From positions 316 to 7,661 of the forward strand of contig JARGOW010000164.1 of NCBI GenBank assembly GCA_029212955.1: a stretch of DNA of 7,346 nt. The letters run 5' to 3'. The DNA is from Planctomycetota bacterium (GTDB taxonomy: Bacteria; Planctomycetota; UBA1135; GCA-002686595). The notes below the pieces were generated by a model. It was not told the origin of the DNA and ran no database searches. It worked only from the letters and a program-made list of their open reading frames with translations. Made by a program: the position numbers and the translations under genes. This document shows, one piece after another, positions 1 to 5,631 of the stretch; the first letter of the stretch is position 1; each line of letters begins with the position of its first letter.

Positions 1-118
1 GGTCCTTCTGCGCACTGAGCGCAAACAATCTCATGCCATGCAACAACTGCCGGGCACCATCCCGCTCCCCCTGGGGTACACCTTCCAAATAGGCCTCGAG
101 CATGTCCGGATGTTTCAT
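1..118 (-). CDS. Partial unknown small protein, N-terminus only
   Basis: An open frame begins with ATG at 118 and runs off the left edge of the window, giving 39 residues that begin MKHPDMLEAYLEGVPQGER. There is no internal stop. The start lies 9 nt after the TAA stop of the 128-907 frame on the same strand, so the two are probably cotranscribed and perhaps translationally coupled. The visible part is polar and mostly helical, with no Cys and no membrane segment. The opening pattern (M..LEAYLEG....E) recalls the first helix of short anti-sigma-factor-like proteins, but this is only a resemblance. I do not recognise the family. Confidence 0.55.
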   Translation of the reverse strand, partial: MKHPDMLEAYLEGVPQGERDGARQLLHGMRLFALSAQKD

Positions 119-127
119 GGGCCTTGC

Positions 128-907
128 TTAGCCAAACAGCGTTGTTGACTCGGTGGACACTTCGGTGGACAACCCGGTGGACATAGATGCGGCACCACCA
201 TCGACCTGCGGATCCTCGGTCCCGTCCCTGCGGGAACCCACGATTTCTTTCAGGCCCCTGGCCGCTCCTTGGCTCCATAGCTCGGCCGCGGCAGCGGACC
301 TCCTGCAAGCCGATTCCAAACTCCTGCGCTGAAGCACCAGGGCATGAAAGGCTCGCCTTGCGCTGGCAGGGAGTCCGTTGAACCGGTCGCAAGCCCGCCT
401 CAACTCCGCAGGATTGACCTTCAAGGCCCCGGCCAGCTGGGACAATACTCCGCCGCGGGGAAACCCAGCCAAGGGCACTTCCGCCACGCCAGATGCACAA
501 TCGTCGATCACCCGTTCCACGGCAGCGGCCACTGCGGTACTCGATTGGAATGAAAAGCCCCCCTCACCCCCGGGCCTATCCCCTGATAAGGCGGATTCAG
601 CGTCCGCGATGCTAGCCAATACTTGGACCGAGACCCCGTGGGGATCGAGCAAGAGGCAGCGCTCCCGCAGCCGGCGGACCACCATCGAACGCACGCCCAG
701 AGGATCCCCAGGCACCACCCTCCCCAGCAACTCCATACCTGATCTGGATGGATCGCCTGACCCCGGGGCCCTGGGTTCAGGATCCGGGGTCCCCCCGATT
801 CCGGTCGCTTCGATGGGGGTTGCAGGAGGGCTTTGCGCGCGGTGGGTCATATGGGGGTATGGACGGGTCGAATTGGGCAGGGGTCTGAGCCCGGGATTGG
901 GCTCCAC
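128..907 (-). CDS. Unknown protein with a possible decayed sigma-70 region 4-like C-terminal half
   Basis: This is a 259-codon frame from GTG at 907 (an in-frame TAG lies just upstream) to TAA at 128-130. The start is uncertain: ATG at 850 and ATG at 736 are also in frame, and none has a clear Shine-Dalgarno sequence. The first 57 residues are Pro/Gly-rich and look disordered, so the folded protein may begin at MELLGRVVPG (736). No catalytic motif is visible. Residues about 145-220 are helical; the run around FNGLPASARRAFHALVLQRR, followed by an Ala-rich helix and ARGLKEIVG, has the rhythm of a sigma-70 region 4 (LP...R..F.LVVLEG.S..E.A) but lacks its typical acidic and Gly positions. The C-terminus carries a 12-nt tandem repeat. 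The frame shares its strand with the partial gene at 1-118. It could instead be an unrelated helical protein. Confidence 0.6.
   Translation of the reverse strand: MEPNPGLRPLPNSTRPYPHMTHRAQSPPATPIEATGIGGTPDPEPRAPGSGDPSRSGMELLGRVVPGDPLGVRSMVVRRLRERCLLLDPHGVSVQVLASIADAESALSGDRPGGEGGFSFQSSTAVAAAVERVIDDCASGVAEVPLAGFPRGGVLSQLAGALKVNPAELRRACDRFNGLPASARRAFHALVLQRRSLESACRRSAAAAELWSQGAARGLKEIVGSRRDGTEDPQVDGGAASMSTGLSTEVSTESTTLFG
151..183. repeat. Three 12-nt tandem units with the core CGGTGGACA
   Basis: The nonamer CGGTGGACA starts at 151, 163 and 175, an exact 12-nt period. On the minus strand this encodes three Ser-Thr-containing tetrapeptides (STG-L, STE-V, STE-S) near the C-terminus of the 128-907 frame. 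A period of four codons allows copy number to change without breaking the frame. Confidence 0.85.
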
Positions 908-957
908 GATCTAGGACCCAGAACCCCTCCCCCAGGGACAGGCTTCCTCCAAATCCG

Positions 958-988
958 TTGACAAAGGCTGCCCCCCCCGCGCTACACT
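958..988 (+). promoter_or_regulatory. Candidate sigma-70 promoter of fabI with a poly-C spacer
   Basis: TTGACA (958-963, 6/6 match) is followed after 19 nt by TACACT (983-988, 4/6 match). Eight consecutive C (971-978) sit inside the spacer. Transcription would start near 995, about 60 nt before the fabI ATG. A 19-nt spacer is longer than the usual 17, so loss of one or two C would improve the promoter. The site is inferred from consensus only. Confidence 0.5.
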
Positions 989-1054
989 CCGCCCGTCCAA
1001 TCAAAGCATCGGCTGGCAACAAGGCCTGCTGACGTGCGAGGGGCCACCGCAAAT

Positions 1055-1825
1055 ATGGAAACTTTTCTCAAAGGCAAAACCGGCGTTGTCCTAGGCGTCG
1101 CGAACAAACGCTCTCTGGCATGGGCATGTGCCAAGTCCATGGCCGACGCTGGAATGCGGCTCGCATTCACCTACCTTGGGGATCGCCTGGAAAAAGCCGT
1201 GCGCGAGCTTGCCTCCGAAATCCCCAACTCGATTGTGCTCCCGTGCGATGTCACCCAGCCCGATCAGGTCACTGAGCTTTTTGCCACGCTCGAGAAGGAG
1301 TTCGGTTACCTGGATACCGTGCTGCACGCCATCGCCTTCGCCAAGCGTGAAGAATTGCAGGGCGACTTTTACCACACGACCAAGGAGGGCTACATGTTGG
1401 CCCATGAGGTCAGCGCCTATTCTCTCACAGAGGTGACGCGAGCCGCATTGCCGCTCATGAAAGGGCGAGAAGGCTCCATCGTGACCCTTTCCTACATTGG
1501 CGCGGACCGGGTCGTTCCCGGGTACAACGTGATGGGAATCGCGAAAGCCGCCCTCGAGGCTTCCGTACGCTACCTAGCCGCCGATCTTGGACCGGTTGGG
1601 ATCCGTGTCAACGCCATCAGCGCCGGCCCCGTGCGGACCCTATCCGCCTCGGGTGTGAAGGATTTCAGCAAGCGGCTCGACGAAGTTGCCGCGCGAACTG
1701 CTCTTGGCCGCAATGTGACAGCGGAAGAGGTCGGCGACGCATGCCTGTTCCTGGCTGGGCCCCACAGCCGTGGGATCACTGGAACGGTTCTTTTTGTGGA
1801 CGCCGGTTTCCATATCATGGGCTGA
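1055..1825 (+). CDS. fabI: Enoyl-[acyl-carrier-protein] reductase (NADH), FabI
   Basis: This is a 256-residue cytoplasmic short-chain dehydrogenase/reductase that carries out the last reduction of each type II fatty-acid elongation cycle (trans-2-enoyl-ACP to acyl-ACP). The nucleotide-binding start GVANKRSLAWACAK (14-27) has the FabI form rather than the usual TGxxxGIG. The catalytic set is complete: Tyr147 in LSYIGADR, then Tyr157 and Lys164 in GYNVMGIAKAALEA with FabI spacing (Y-x6-K). The C-terminal block GITGTVLFVDAGFHIMG is also typical, and the length is normal. ATG at 1055 is chosen over GTG at 1034 because GAGGGG (1038-1043) lies 11 nt upstream and METFLKGKTGVV matches family starts. 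The residue equivalent to E. coli Gly93 is Ala94 (HAIAFA), as I recall for S. aureus FabI. The gene is monocistronic, with its own promoter and terminator. Confidence 0.97.
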   Translation: METFLKGKTGVVLGVANKRSLAWACAKSMADAGMRLAFTYLGDRLEKAVRELASEIPNSIVLPCDVTQPDQVTELFATLEKEFGYLDTVLHAIAFAKREELQGDFYHTTKEGYMLAHEVSAYSLTEVTRAALPLMKGREGSIVTLSYIGADRVVPGYNVMGIAKAALEASVRYLAADLGPVGIRVNAISAGPVRTLSASGVKDFSKRLDEVAARTALGRNVTAEEVGDACLFLAGPHSRGITGTVLFVDAGFHIMG

Positions 1826-1864
1826 CCGGTGCGCACATGGGCCCTTGGCCCCATCCGCTCAATG

Positions 1865-1894
1865 GCTCGCAGGACCTCCTGCGGGCTTTTTTTT
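1865..1894 (+). terminator. Rho-independent terminator of fabI
   Basis: A 9-bp stem pairs 1865-1873 with 1878-1886 (one G-U pair), with loop ACCT (1874-1877), followed directly by eight T (1887-1894). It lies 40 nt after the fabI stop codon on the same strand. Confidence 0.9.
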
Positions 1895-1905
1895 CGGATT
1901 CCATG

Positions 1906-2127
1906 TAACGAATCCTCCCGTGGCGGAGAGTACTCAGTGAACCTTCCGCAATTGTGGTTCGTTCCTCTAGTGACTCCCGCTTACGCAGATGCTACATGCG
2001 CGTTACCGGAGTTTTCCGGACGCTCCCACACCTTGAGATTATTGCATTTAGATCCGAAACGACTCGTTGCGTATCTAAATTTTTCAAGATTAGTGGCGGG
2101 TTACCAACTTCTATTACGTCTTGCTAA
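1906..2127 (+). ncRNA. Candidate stand-alone IscB omega RNA (HEARO RNA) with its guide
   Basis: Seen: ordered helices on the plus strand. P1 hairpin: 1923-1926/1977-1980, 1928-1931/1973-1976, 1932-1934/1969-1971, 1936-1937/1967-1968, 1939-1943/1956-1960. Second hairpin: 2000-2003/2020-2023 and 2006-2010/2015-2019 with a GTTT loop. Long nested stem: 2026-2029/2093-2096, 2032-2038/2082-2088, 2046-2053/2073-2080, 2055-2056/2070-2071, 2058-2061/2065-2068. TTAGT (2090-2094) can alternatively pair with GCTAA (2123-2127). Known: HEARO RNAs are IscB omega RNAs, a roughly 16-nt 5' guide followed by about 200 nt of scaffold. Compared from memory with the OgeuIscB omega RNA, the order agrees: P1, ACAT-N-CG (1994-2000), CCGGACGC-N-CCC (2016-2027), then a helix closing just after GATNAG. 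That helix is CCCTGG/CCAGGG in Ogeu and CCAC/GTGG here, as expected for compensatory change. By hand count 1921-2130 is about 47% GC against over 60% in neighbouring genes. The guide would be TAACGAATCCTCCCGT (1906-1921), give or take a few bases. No Rfam search was possible. Confidence 0.6.
1922..2127 (+). mobile_element. Candidate ORF-less HEARO/IscB element (solo omega RNA insertion)
   Basis: HEARO elements are IS200/IS605-related insertions; many are copies without an iscB gene, and they are reported to sit immediately before ATGA or GTGA. Here the last possible paired base is 2127 and the next five are ATGAC (2128-2132). The left limit is set at the base of the P1 hairpin. The insertion lies outside genes, between the fabI terminator and a second terminator-like hairpin, and is richer in A+T than its surroundings. 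No iscB, tnpA or tnpB frame exists in the window. Both ends are inferred and could be off by several bases. Confidence 0.45.
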
Positions 2128-2226
2128 ATGACAGAGCCTGAAAGGGCTGGTTGCCACAATTTTCAATACAAACGGAGCCCTGGACCTACCTGGGGCCCCA
2201 AATCTCAGCTTGCCAAATACAAACCC
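2128..2226 (+). other. Flank between the candidate omega RNA and the downstream hairpin; no gene
   Basis: It holds no convincing frame. A small stem 2135-2139/2144-2148 and a second, 2177-2180/2193-2196, are visible. GTGGC (2093-2097) could also pair with GCCAC (2153-2157) across the presumed element boundary. The nonamer AATACAAAC occurs at 2165-2173 and again at 2216-2224, each a few bases before a GC-rich hairpin. If the omega RNA call is right, this is the original right flank of the insertion site. Confidence 0.5.
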
Positions 2227-2275
2227 GCCCCGGGGACCTTCAATTGCTCCTGAAGTCCCGGGGCCTATTATTTTT
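2227..2275 (+). terminator. Strong rho-independent terminator, possibly bidirectional
   Basis: Fourteen base pairs with two single-base bulges join 2227-2242 to 2251-2264, around the loop ATTGCTCC (2243-2250), followed by a T-rich tail (2265-2275, ending in five T). It would end any transcript passing through the omega RNA region. Read on the minus strand, the hairpin is followed by a weaker T-rich run, so it could also stop transcription from the dehydrogenase gene that ends at 2515. Confidence 0.75.
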
Positions 2276-2514
2276 CCGCTTGGGTGCGCTGGAGCGCCCA
2301 ACTTCGGGCCGCACACAGGCCGCAAGGATCCGAGCGCAGATGCCAAGTCTGCTCCCCAATGCCCGTCGTGCAATCGTGAACAGGCTTTCGGGAACCCTGG
2401 ATCCCGAGACCGCTTCCGTGCCCAGCCCAGGAGTCATGCCAGTCCTGTAGATCCCGCTGATTTGGGGCTAAACCGGGGACTCGGCACACGGAAAATCCCA
2501 GGCTCTATGGGGTC
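2276..2514. other. Intergenic stretch without a recognisable gene
   Basis: Short frames on both strands have no family resemblance and no ribosome site. A hairpin right after the terminator pairs 2280-2283 with 2298-2301 and 2286-2289 with 2294-2297 around loop TGGA. A weak 4-bp hairpin followed by a short T run on the minus strand (about 2490-2512) may help end the dehydrogenase transcript. Nothing else is seen. Confidence 0.5.
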
Positions 2515-3516
2515 CTAGGCCCCCGCCACCATCGCGGCCAGCTCCACCATCCGGTTGGCGTAGCCCCATTCGTTGTCATACCACGCCATGACTTTGACGA
2601 GGCGCCCATCGATCACACGCGTGCAGCCCGCATCCACGATTCCACTGCGCGGGTCTCCAGCATAATCCGATGAAACCAAGGGGCGGGTTTCAAACCCCAG
2701 GATCCCGGCCAACGGGCCTTCCTCCGACGCCTTTTTGAGCAGGGCATTCACCTCATCCACATCGGTCTCCCGGGAAACGTGGAAGGCGCAGTCCACCATG
2801 GAAGCATTGAGAACCGGAACGCGAACCGCAATCGAATCAAGGCGTCCGAGCAACTCAGGCAAGATTCGTGTCACTGCCGTGGCAGAGTTTGTGCTCGTCG
2901 GAACCAGATTGATCTGGGAGGCGCGTGCACGCCGGGGATCCTTATGGGGCGCGTCATGCACCGATTGCGTGTTGGTTGGGTCGTGCAGGGTCGTGACCGA
3001 TCCTCGCTCGATACCGAGGCCGTCGTGGATCACACGCACGATGGGTGCCAAGCAGTTTGTCGTGCAGGAGGCTGCGGTCACAATCGGATGCTGGGAGAGG
3101 TCAAACTCTGAGTGATTGACTCCCACCACGATGTTGGGCGGCCCATCGGAAACCGGCGCGGATACGACCACACGCTCCGCCCCCCCATCCAGGTGCGGTT
3201 GCACCAGCGCGGTCTTGCGGAATTTCCCACTGCACTCCAGTACCAAATCCACCCCCCAGTCCTTCCAAGGGATCTGAGCGGGATCGGAGTGTGCGCCAAA
3301 TCGCAATGCGGTGCCGTCCACGGAAAGCGCATCGCCGTTGCCCGCGCACGCGTGGGGCCACCGCCCTTGAACGCTATCGAACTCGAGTAGCAGGGCCATG
3401 TTCTCCGCATTGGCTGCAGGCTCGTTGATCGCCACAAACTCGATGTCGTCACGCTGCCATCCCGCGCGTAGGGCCAACCGGCCCATGCGCCCAAATCCGT
3501 TGATTCCAACCTTCAT
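2515..3516 (-). CDS. gap: Glyceraldehyde-3-phosphate dehydrogenase, ArsJ-associated type
   Basis: This 333-residue NAD-dependent enzyme oxidises glyceraldehyde 3-phosphate while phosphorylating it. The Rossmann start NGFGRMGR is at 6-13, with N31-E32 where many GAPDHs have Asn-Asp. Catalytic Cys151 is in ASCTTNCLAP and His178 in TTLHD. The C-terminal WYDNEWGYANRM is canonical. Family detail: LLEFDSVQGRW, HDPTNTQSVHDAPHKD, VRVPVLNASMVDCAF and EGPLAGILGFETRPLVSSDY match, as I recall, the branch called ArsJ-associated GAPDH. That branch can make 1-arseno-3-phosphoglycerate for export by ArsJ; no arsJ or arsR lies in this window. ATG at 3516 has only a weak purine-rich site upstream, and a perfect 15-nt inverted repeat sits 10 nt before it. 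The small gene at 3606-3914 is 89 nt upstream on the same strand and may be cotranscribed. An ordinary glycolytic role remains possible. Confidence 0.93.
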   Translation of the reverse strand: MKVGINGFGRMGRLALRAGWQRDDIEFVAINEPAANAENMALLLEFDSVQGRWPHACAGNGDALSVDGTALRFGAHSDPAQIPWKDWGVDLVLECSGKFRKTALVQPHLDGGAERVVVSAPVSDGPPNIVVGVNHSEFDLSQHPIVTAASCTTNCLAPIVRVIHDGLGIERGSVTTLHDPTNTQSVHDAPHKDPRRARASQINLVPTSTNSATAVTRILPELLGRLDSIAVRVPVLNASMVDCAFHVSRETDVDEVNALLKKASEEGPLAGILGFETRPLVSSDYAGDPRSGIVDAGCTRVIDGRLVKVMAWYDNEWGYANRMVELAAMVAGA

Positions 3517-3525
3517 AGTTTTCTG

Positions 3526-3540
3526 CCGCGACTATCGCGG
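3526..3540. promoter_or_regulatory. Perfect inverted repeat in the dehydrogenase leader (possible operator or 5' UTR hairpin)
   Basis: CCGCGA-CTA-TCGCGG is a perfect 6-3-6 palindrome 9 nt upstream of the dehydrogenase start codon. It occupies the place where a ribosome site or operator would act. It is GC-rich and does not resemble the AT-rich ArsR operator. No T tract follows in either direction, so it is not a terminator. Confidence 0.45.
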
Positions 3541-3605
3541 AACGCAATCCTAGTGTCTCGATCCTCCACCGGGCATTAATTTGGAGCGCAACCTCCTCCC
3601 ATTGC

Positions 3606-3914
3606 TCAAGCGCTTGGGAGATCCCCCTTGCCCCGCTTCTCAACCTTGTCCTTGGCCTTCTTGAACAGGTCATCCAAGTCATCCGCCCGGGTCTGTTCCT
3701 TACCAAGGGCCTGATCAAAAGCATCACCGCCCCGCTTGCCCCTACCCGCCACCTTACTTTTGGCCGAGTCCCAACGGTTCTCGTCCAGGATGATCTTGCC
3801 CGTGGCGTCCAGCTTTTCCGGCGGTGCATGCTTGAGCACCTTGGCGGTCAGTACATCGACGACCAACATGGACTCGCAGCACGGGCACCGGACTTCGATT
3901 TGTTTCGCACTCAT
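3606..3914 (-). CDS. Small CxCC-containing protein of unknown function
   Basis: This is a 102-residue protein, MSAKQIEVRCPCCES at its start. It opens with a beta-type segment holding C10-P-C12-C13, half of a zinc-ribbon-like knuckle with no second Cys pair, so metal binding would need dimerisation or other ligands. Residues 45-102 are highly charged (Lys/Arg/Asp/Glu) and predicted helical, with RGKRGGDAFDQALGKE and DDLDDLFKKAKDK. There is no signal peptide or membrane segment. ATG at 3914 is chosen because AGGA lies 8 nt upstream; the frame stays open to 4454, but that part is antisense to murJ. It is divergent from murJ (76 nt between starts) and lies upstream of the dehydrogenase gene. I cannot name a function. 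Confidence 0.8.
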   Translation of the reverse strand: MSAKQIEVRCPCCESMLVVDVLTAKVLKHAPPEKLDATGKIILDENRWDSAKSKVAGRGKRGGDAFDQALGKEQTRADDLDDLFKKAKDKVEKRGKGDLPSA

Positions 3915-3990
3915 GCCCCCCATCCTATCGAGAAACCGATTGGACCGGGAAAACACCCCGCCGGTTGGGTAGGGTGCCACTTCGACGATC

Positions 3991-5631
3991 ATGGAAACGG
4001 AATCGCCCAAACCCCAAATCCAACAGGACCTGACCCAGCGCCACAAGCGCCTGGGCCTCCGCACGGTTTGGATTTCGGCCATGACCCTGGTCAGTCGAAT
4101 CCTGGGCTTCATCCGTGAGTCCCTGTCGGCAGCCCTGTTCGGCAACGTCTCCCCGGTTTTTGATGCATTCATCACCGCCTGGCGCATCCCCAACGTGTTT
4201 CGGCGCTTCCTGGGCGAGGGAGCCCTGTCGACCTCCTTCCAAACCGCACTGACCGAGGTCGATGCGGAGCGGGGCAACCGGGCGGGAGCGGCCCTGTTCA
4301 AGGCCACGGCCACACGCCTCCTCATCATCCTCACCCTGCTCACAACGGTGATGACAGCCCTGGCGCTTTGGGTTCCAGACACCATGCCTCTCACGGGATG
4401 GGCTTGGTTGGGCTCCAACCCCGAGCCCGTGCACGAGTTGGCCGCCAGGGTCATGCCCTACCTAATCCTGATCTGCCTCGCAGCCCTGGTGAGCGGAGGC
4501 CTCCAGGTCCGGGGGCACTTCACCGCCCCTGCCCTGGCACCTGCGGTCATGAACATGGCGTGGATCAGCACCCTGCTGGTTATCGGCTGGCGCTTTGGAT
4601 TCGAGGACGCCACCGGGGGTCCAGAATCCGCCGCCCGGCACATGAGCATGGCCCGCTGGTTGGCCGCGGGCGTCCTGATCGCCGGCACTGTGCAGTTGGG
4701 AGTCCAGGTCCCCGCTCTCTTCAAGACCGGCCTCCTGGGGGTGTCATCCGGTTCTGAAGTGATCAGCAAGGATGCCGTGCGCGCCGTTCTTTGGAGCAGT
4801 CTCCCCATGGCGTTGGGCGCTGCTGTGTACCAAATCAATGTGATGATCGATGGGTTGATGGCCCTTGGGTTGCTGCCCACGGGCGGGGCTACCATTCACT
4901 ACTTCGCCAACCGGGTTCAGCAGTTCCCCATGGCGCTCGTGGCCGTGGCTGCCACCAGCGCGGTGTTTCCCGCCCTCAAGGCCATGGGACACCGGGGGGA
5001 TTTGAAAGCCGTGCGCACCCTGCACGATTCGACCCACCGCAACGTAGCGTTTTTTGCATTGCCCGCGTCCATCGGACTGTTTGTTCTGGCGGAACCCGTA
5101 CTCCAGGTCCTCTTCCAACGTGGGGCCTTTGCGGAAGAAGGTGTGGTGCGCGGCGCCTCGGCCCTGCGCATGCTCTGTCTGGCCATCTTGCCCGCGGGAG
5201 CCACCGGGCTGTGCGCGCGCACCTACTACGCCCTGGGTGACTTCGTGCATCCCGTTCGTATATCCATCCTCATGTTGATCACCAATGTGGGCCTCAACCT
5301 ACTGTTGATTCTGCAATTTGGTATGGACGTGGATGGCCTTTCGCTGGCAACGGCCATCTCCAGCTGGGGAACCTTGCTGCTACTGCTCCCTGGCCTTTCC
5401 AAACGACTTCCCAAGCCGAGCGGCGGCACACTCCAGGGCATTGCGATCATGCTCATCCCCGCAGCCGCCTGCGGATTGGCCGCCCACTTCAGTTGGCCGG
5501 TACTAACAGCCGTACTTCCCGCCCCGATCGCCCTGGCTTGCGCCATTGGAGCCGGGGGCTTGTCCTACGGCTTGATCGCCGTGGCACTGCGCTTGCCTGA
5601 AGCGCGCCGCATCCTAAGCCGTGGCCGGTAG
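3991..5631 (+). CDS. murJ: Lipid II flippase MurJ (MviN family)
   Basis: This 546-residue polytopic inner-membrane protein of the MOP superfamily moves lipid II across the membrane for peptidoglycan synthesis. A 25-residue polar N-terminus is followed by about 14 hydrophobic segments up to residue 535. Signature residues are present: SRILGFIRE (35-43, with Arg36 and Arg42), Asp58 in FDAF, IPNVFRRFLGEGALSTSF (66-83), and ANRVQQFP with an Arg near 308, which corresponds to the functionally important Arg270 of E. coli MurJ. FQRGAF (about 376-381) is also typical. The length is normal (family about 510-550). ATG at 3991 has only a weak AGGG about 15 nt upstream, but no better start gives the conserved N-terminus. 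The 3' end overlaps the convergent ATPase gene by 18 nt. Confidence 0.96.
   Translation: METESPKPQIQQDLTQRHKRLGLRTVWISAMTLVSRILGFIRESLSAALFGNVSPVFDAFITAWRIPNVFRRFLGEGALSTSFQTALTEVDAERGNRAGAALFKATATRLLIILTLLTTVMTALALWVPDTMPLTGWAWLGSNPEPVHELAARVMPYLILICLAALVSGGLQVRGHFTAPALAPAVMNMAWISTLLVIGWRFGFEDATGGPESAARHMSMARWLAAGVLIAGTVQLGVQVPALFKTGLLGVSSGSEVISKDAVRAVLWSSLPMALGAAVYQINVMIDGLMALGLLPTGGATIHYFANRVQQFPMALVAVAATSAVFPALKAMGHRGDLKAVRTLHDSTHRNVAFFALPASIGLFVLAEPVLQVLFQRGAFAEEGVVRGASALRMLCLAILPAGATGLCARTYYALGDFVHPVRISILMLITNVGLNLLLILQFGMDVDGLSLATAISSWGTLLLLLPGLSKRLPKPSGGTLQGIAIMLIPAAACGLAAHFSWPVLTAVLPAPIALACAIGAGGLSYGLIAVALRLPEARRILSRGR

Noticed and set aside
378..914. 178-codon plus-strand frame opposite the 128-907 gene
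   Set aside because: It has Pro/Ser/Arg-rich shadow composition and no ribosome site; the minus-strand frame has a more protein-like pattern and a coupled downstream gene, although neither is certain.
1895..2275. tmRNA, RNase P RNA, SRP RNA or a tRNA as the identity of the structured region
   Set aside because: I found no tRNA-like ends with CCA, no RNase P core strings such as GAGGAAAGTCC or ACAGAA, no SRP tetraloop domain and no cloverleaf on either strand.
1826..2514. iscB, tnpB or other nuclease gene accompanying the candidate omega RNA
   Set aside because: No frame longer than about 100 codons and no RuvC, HNH or bridge-helix motif is present on either strand.
2101..2518. Several short frames of 65-102 codons in the intergenic region
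   Set aside because: They cross the terminator hairpins, overlap one another on both strands and show no conserved motif or ribosome site.
3915..4454. N-terminal extension of the small CxCC protein to a 282-codon frame
   Set aside because: It is antisense to murJ, low in complexity and basic, and has no family resemblance; the ATG at 3914 has a good AGGA site.
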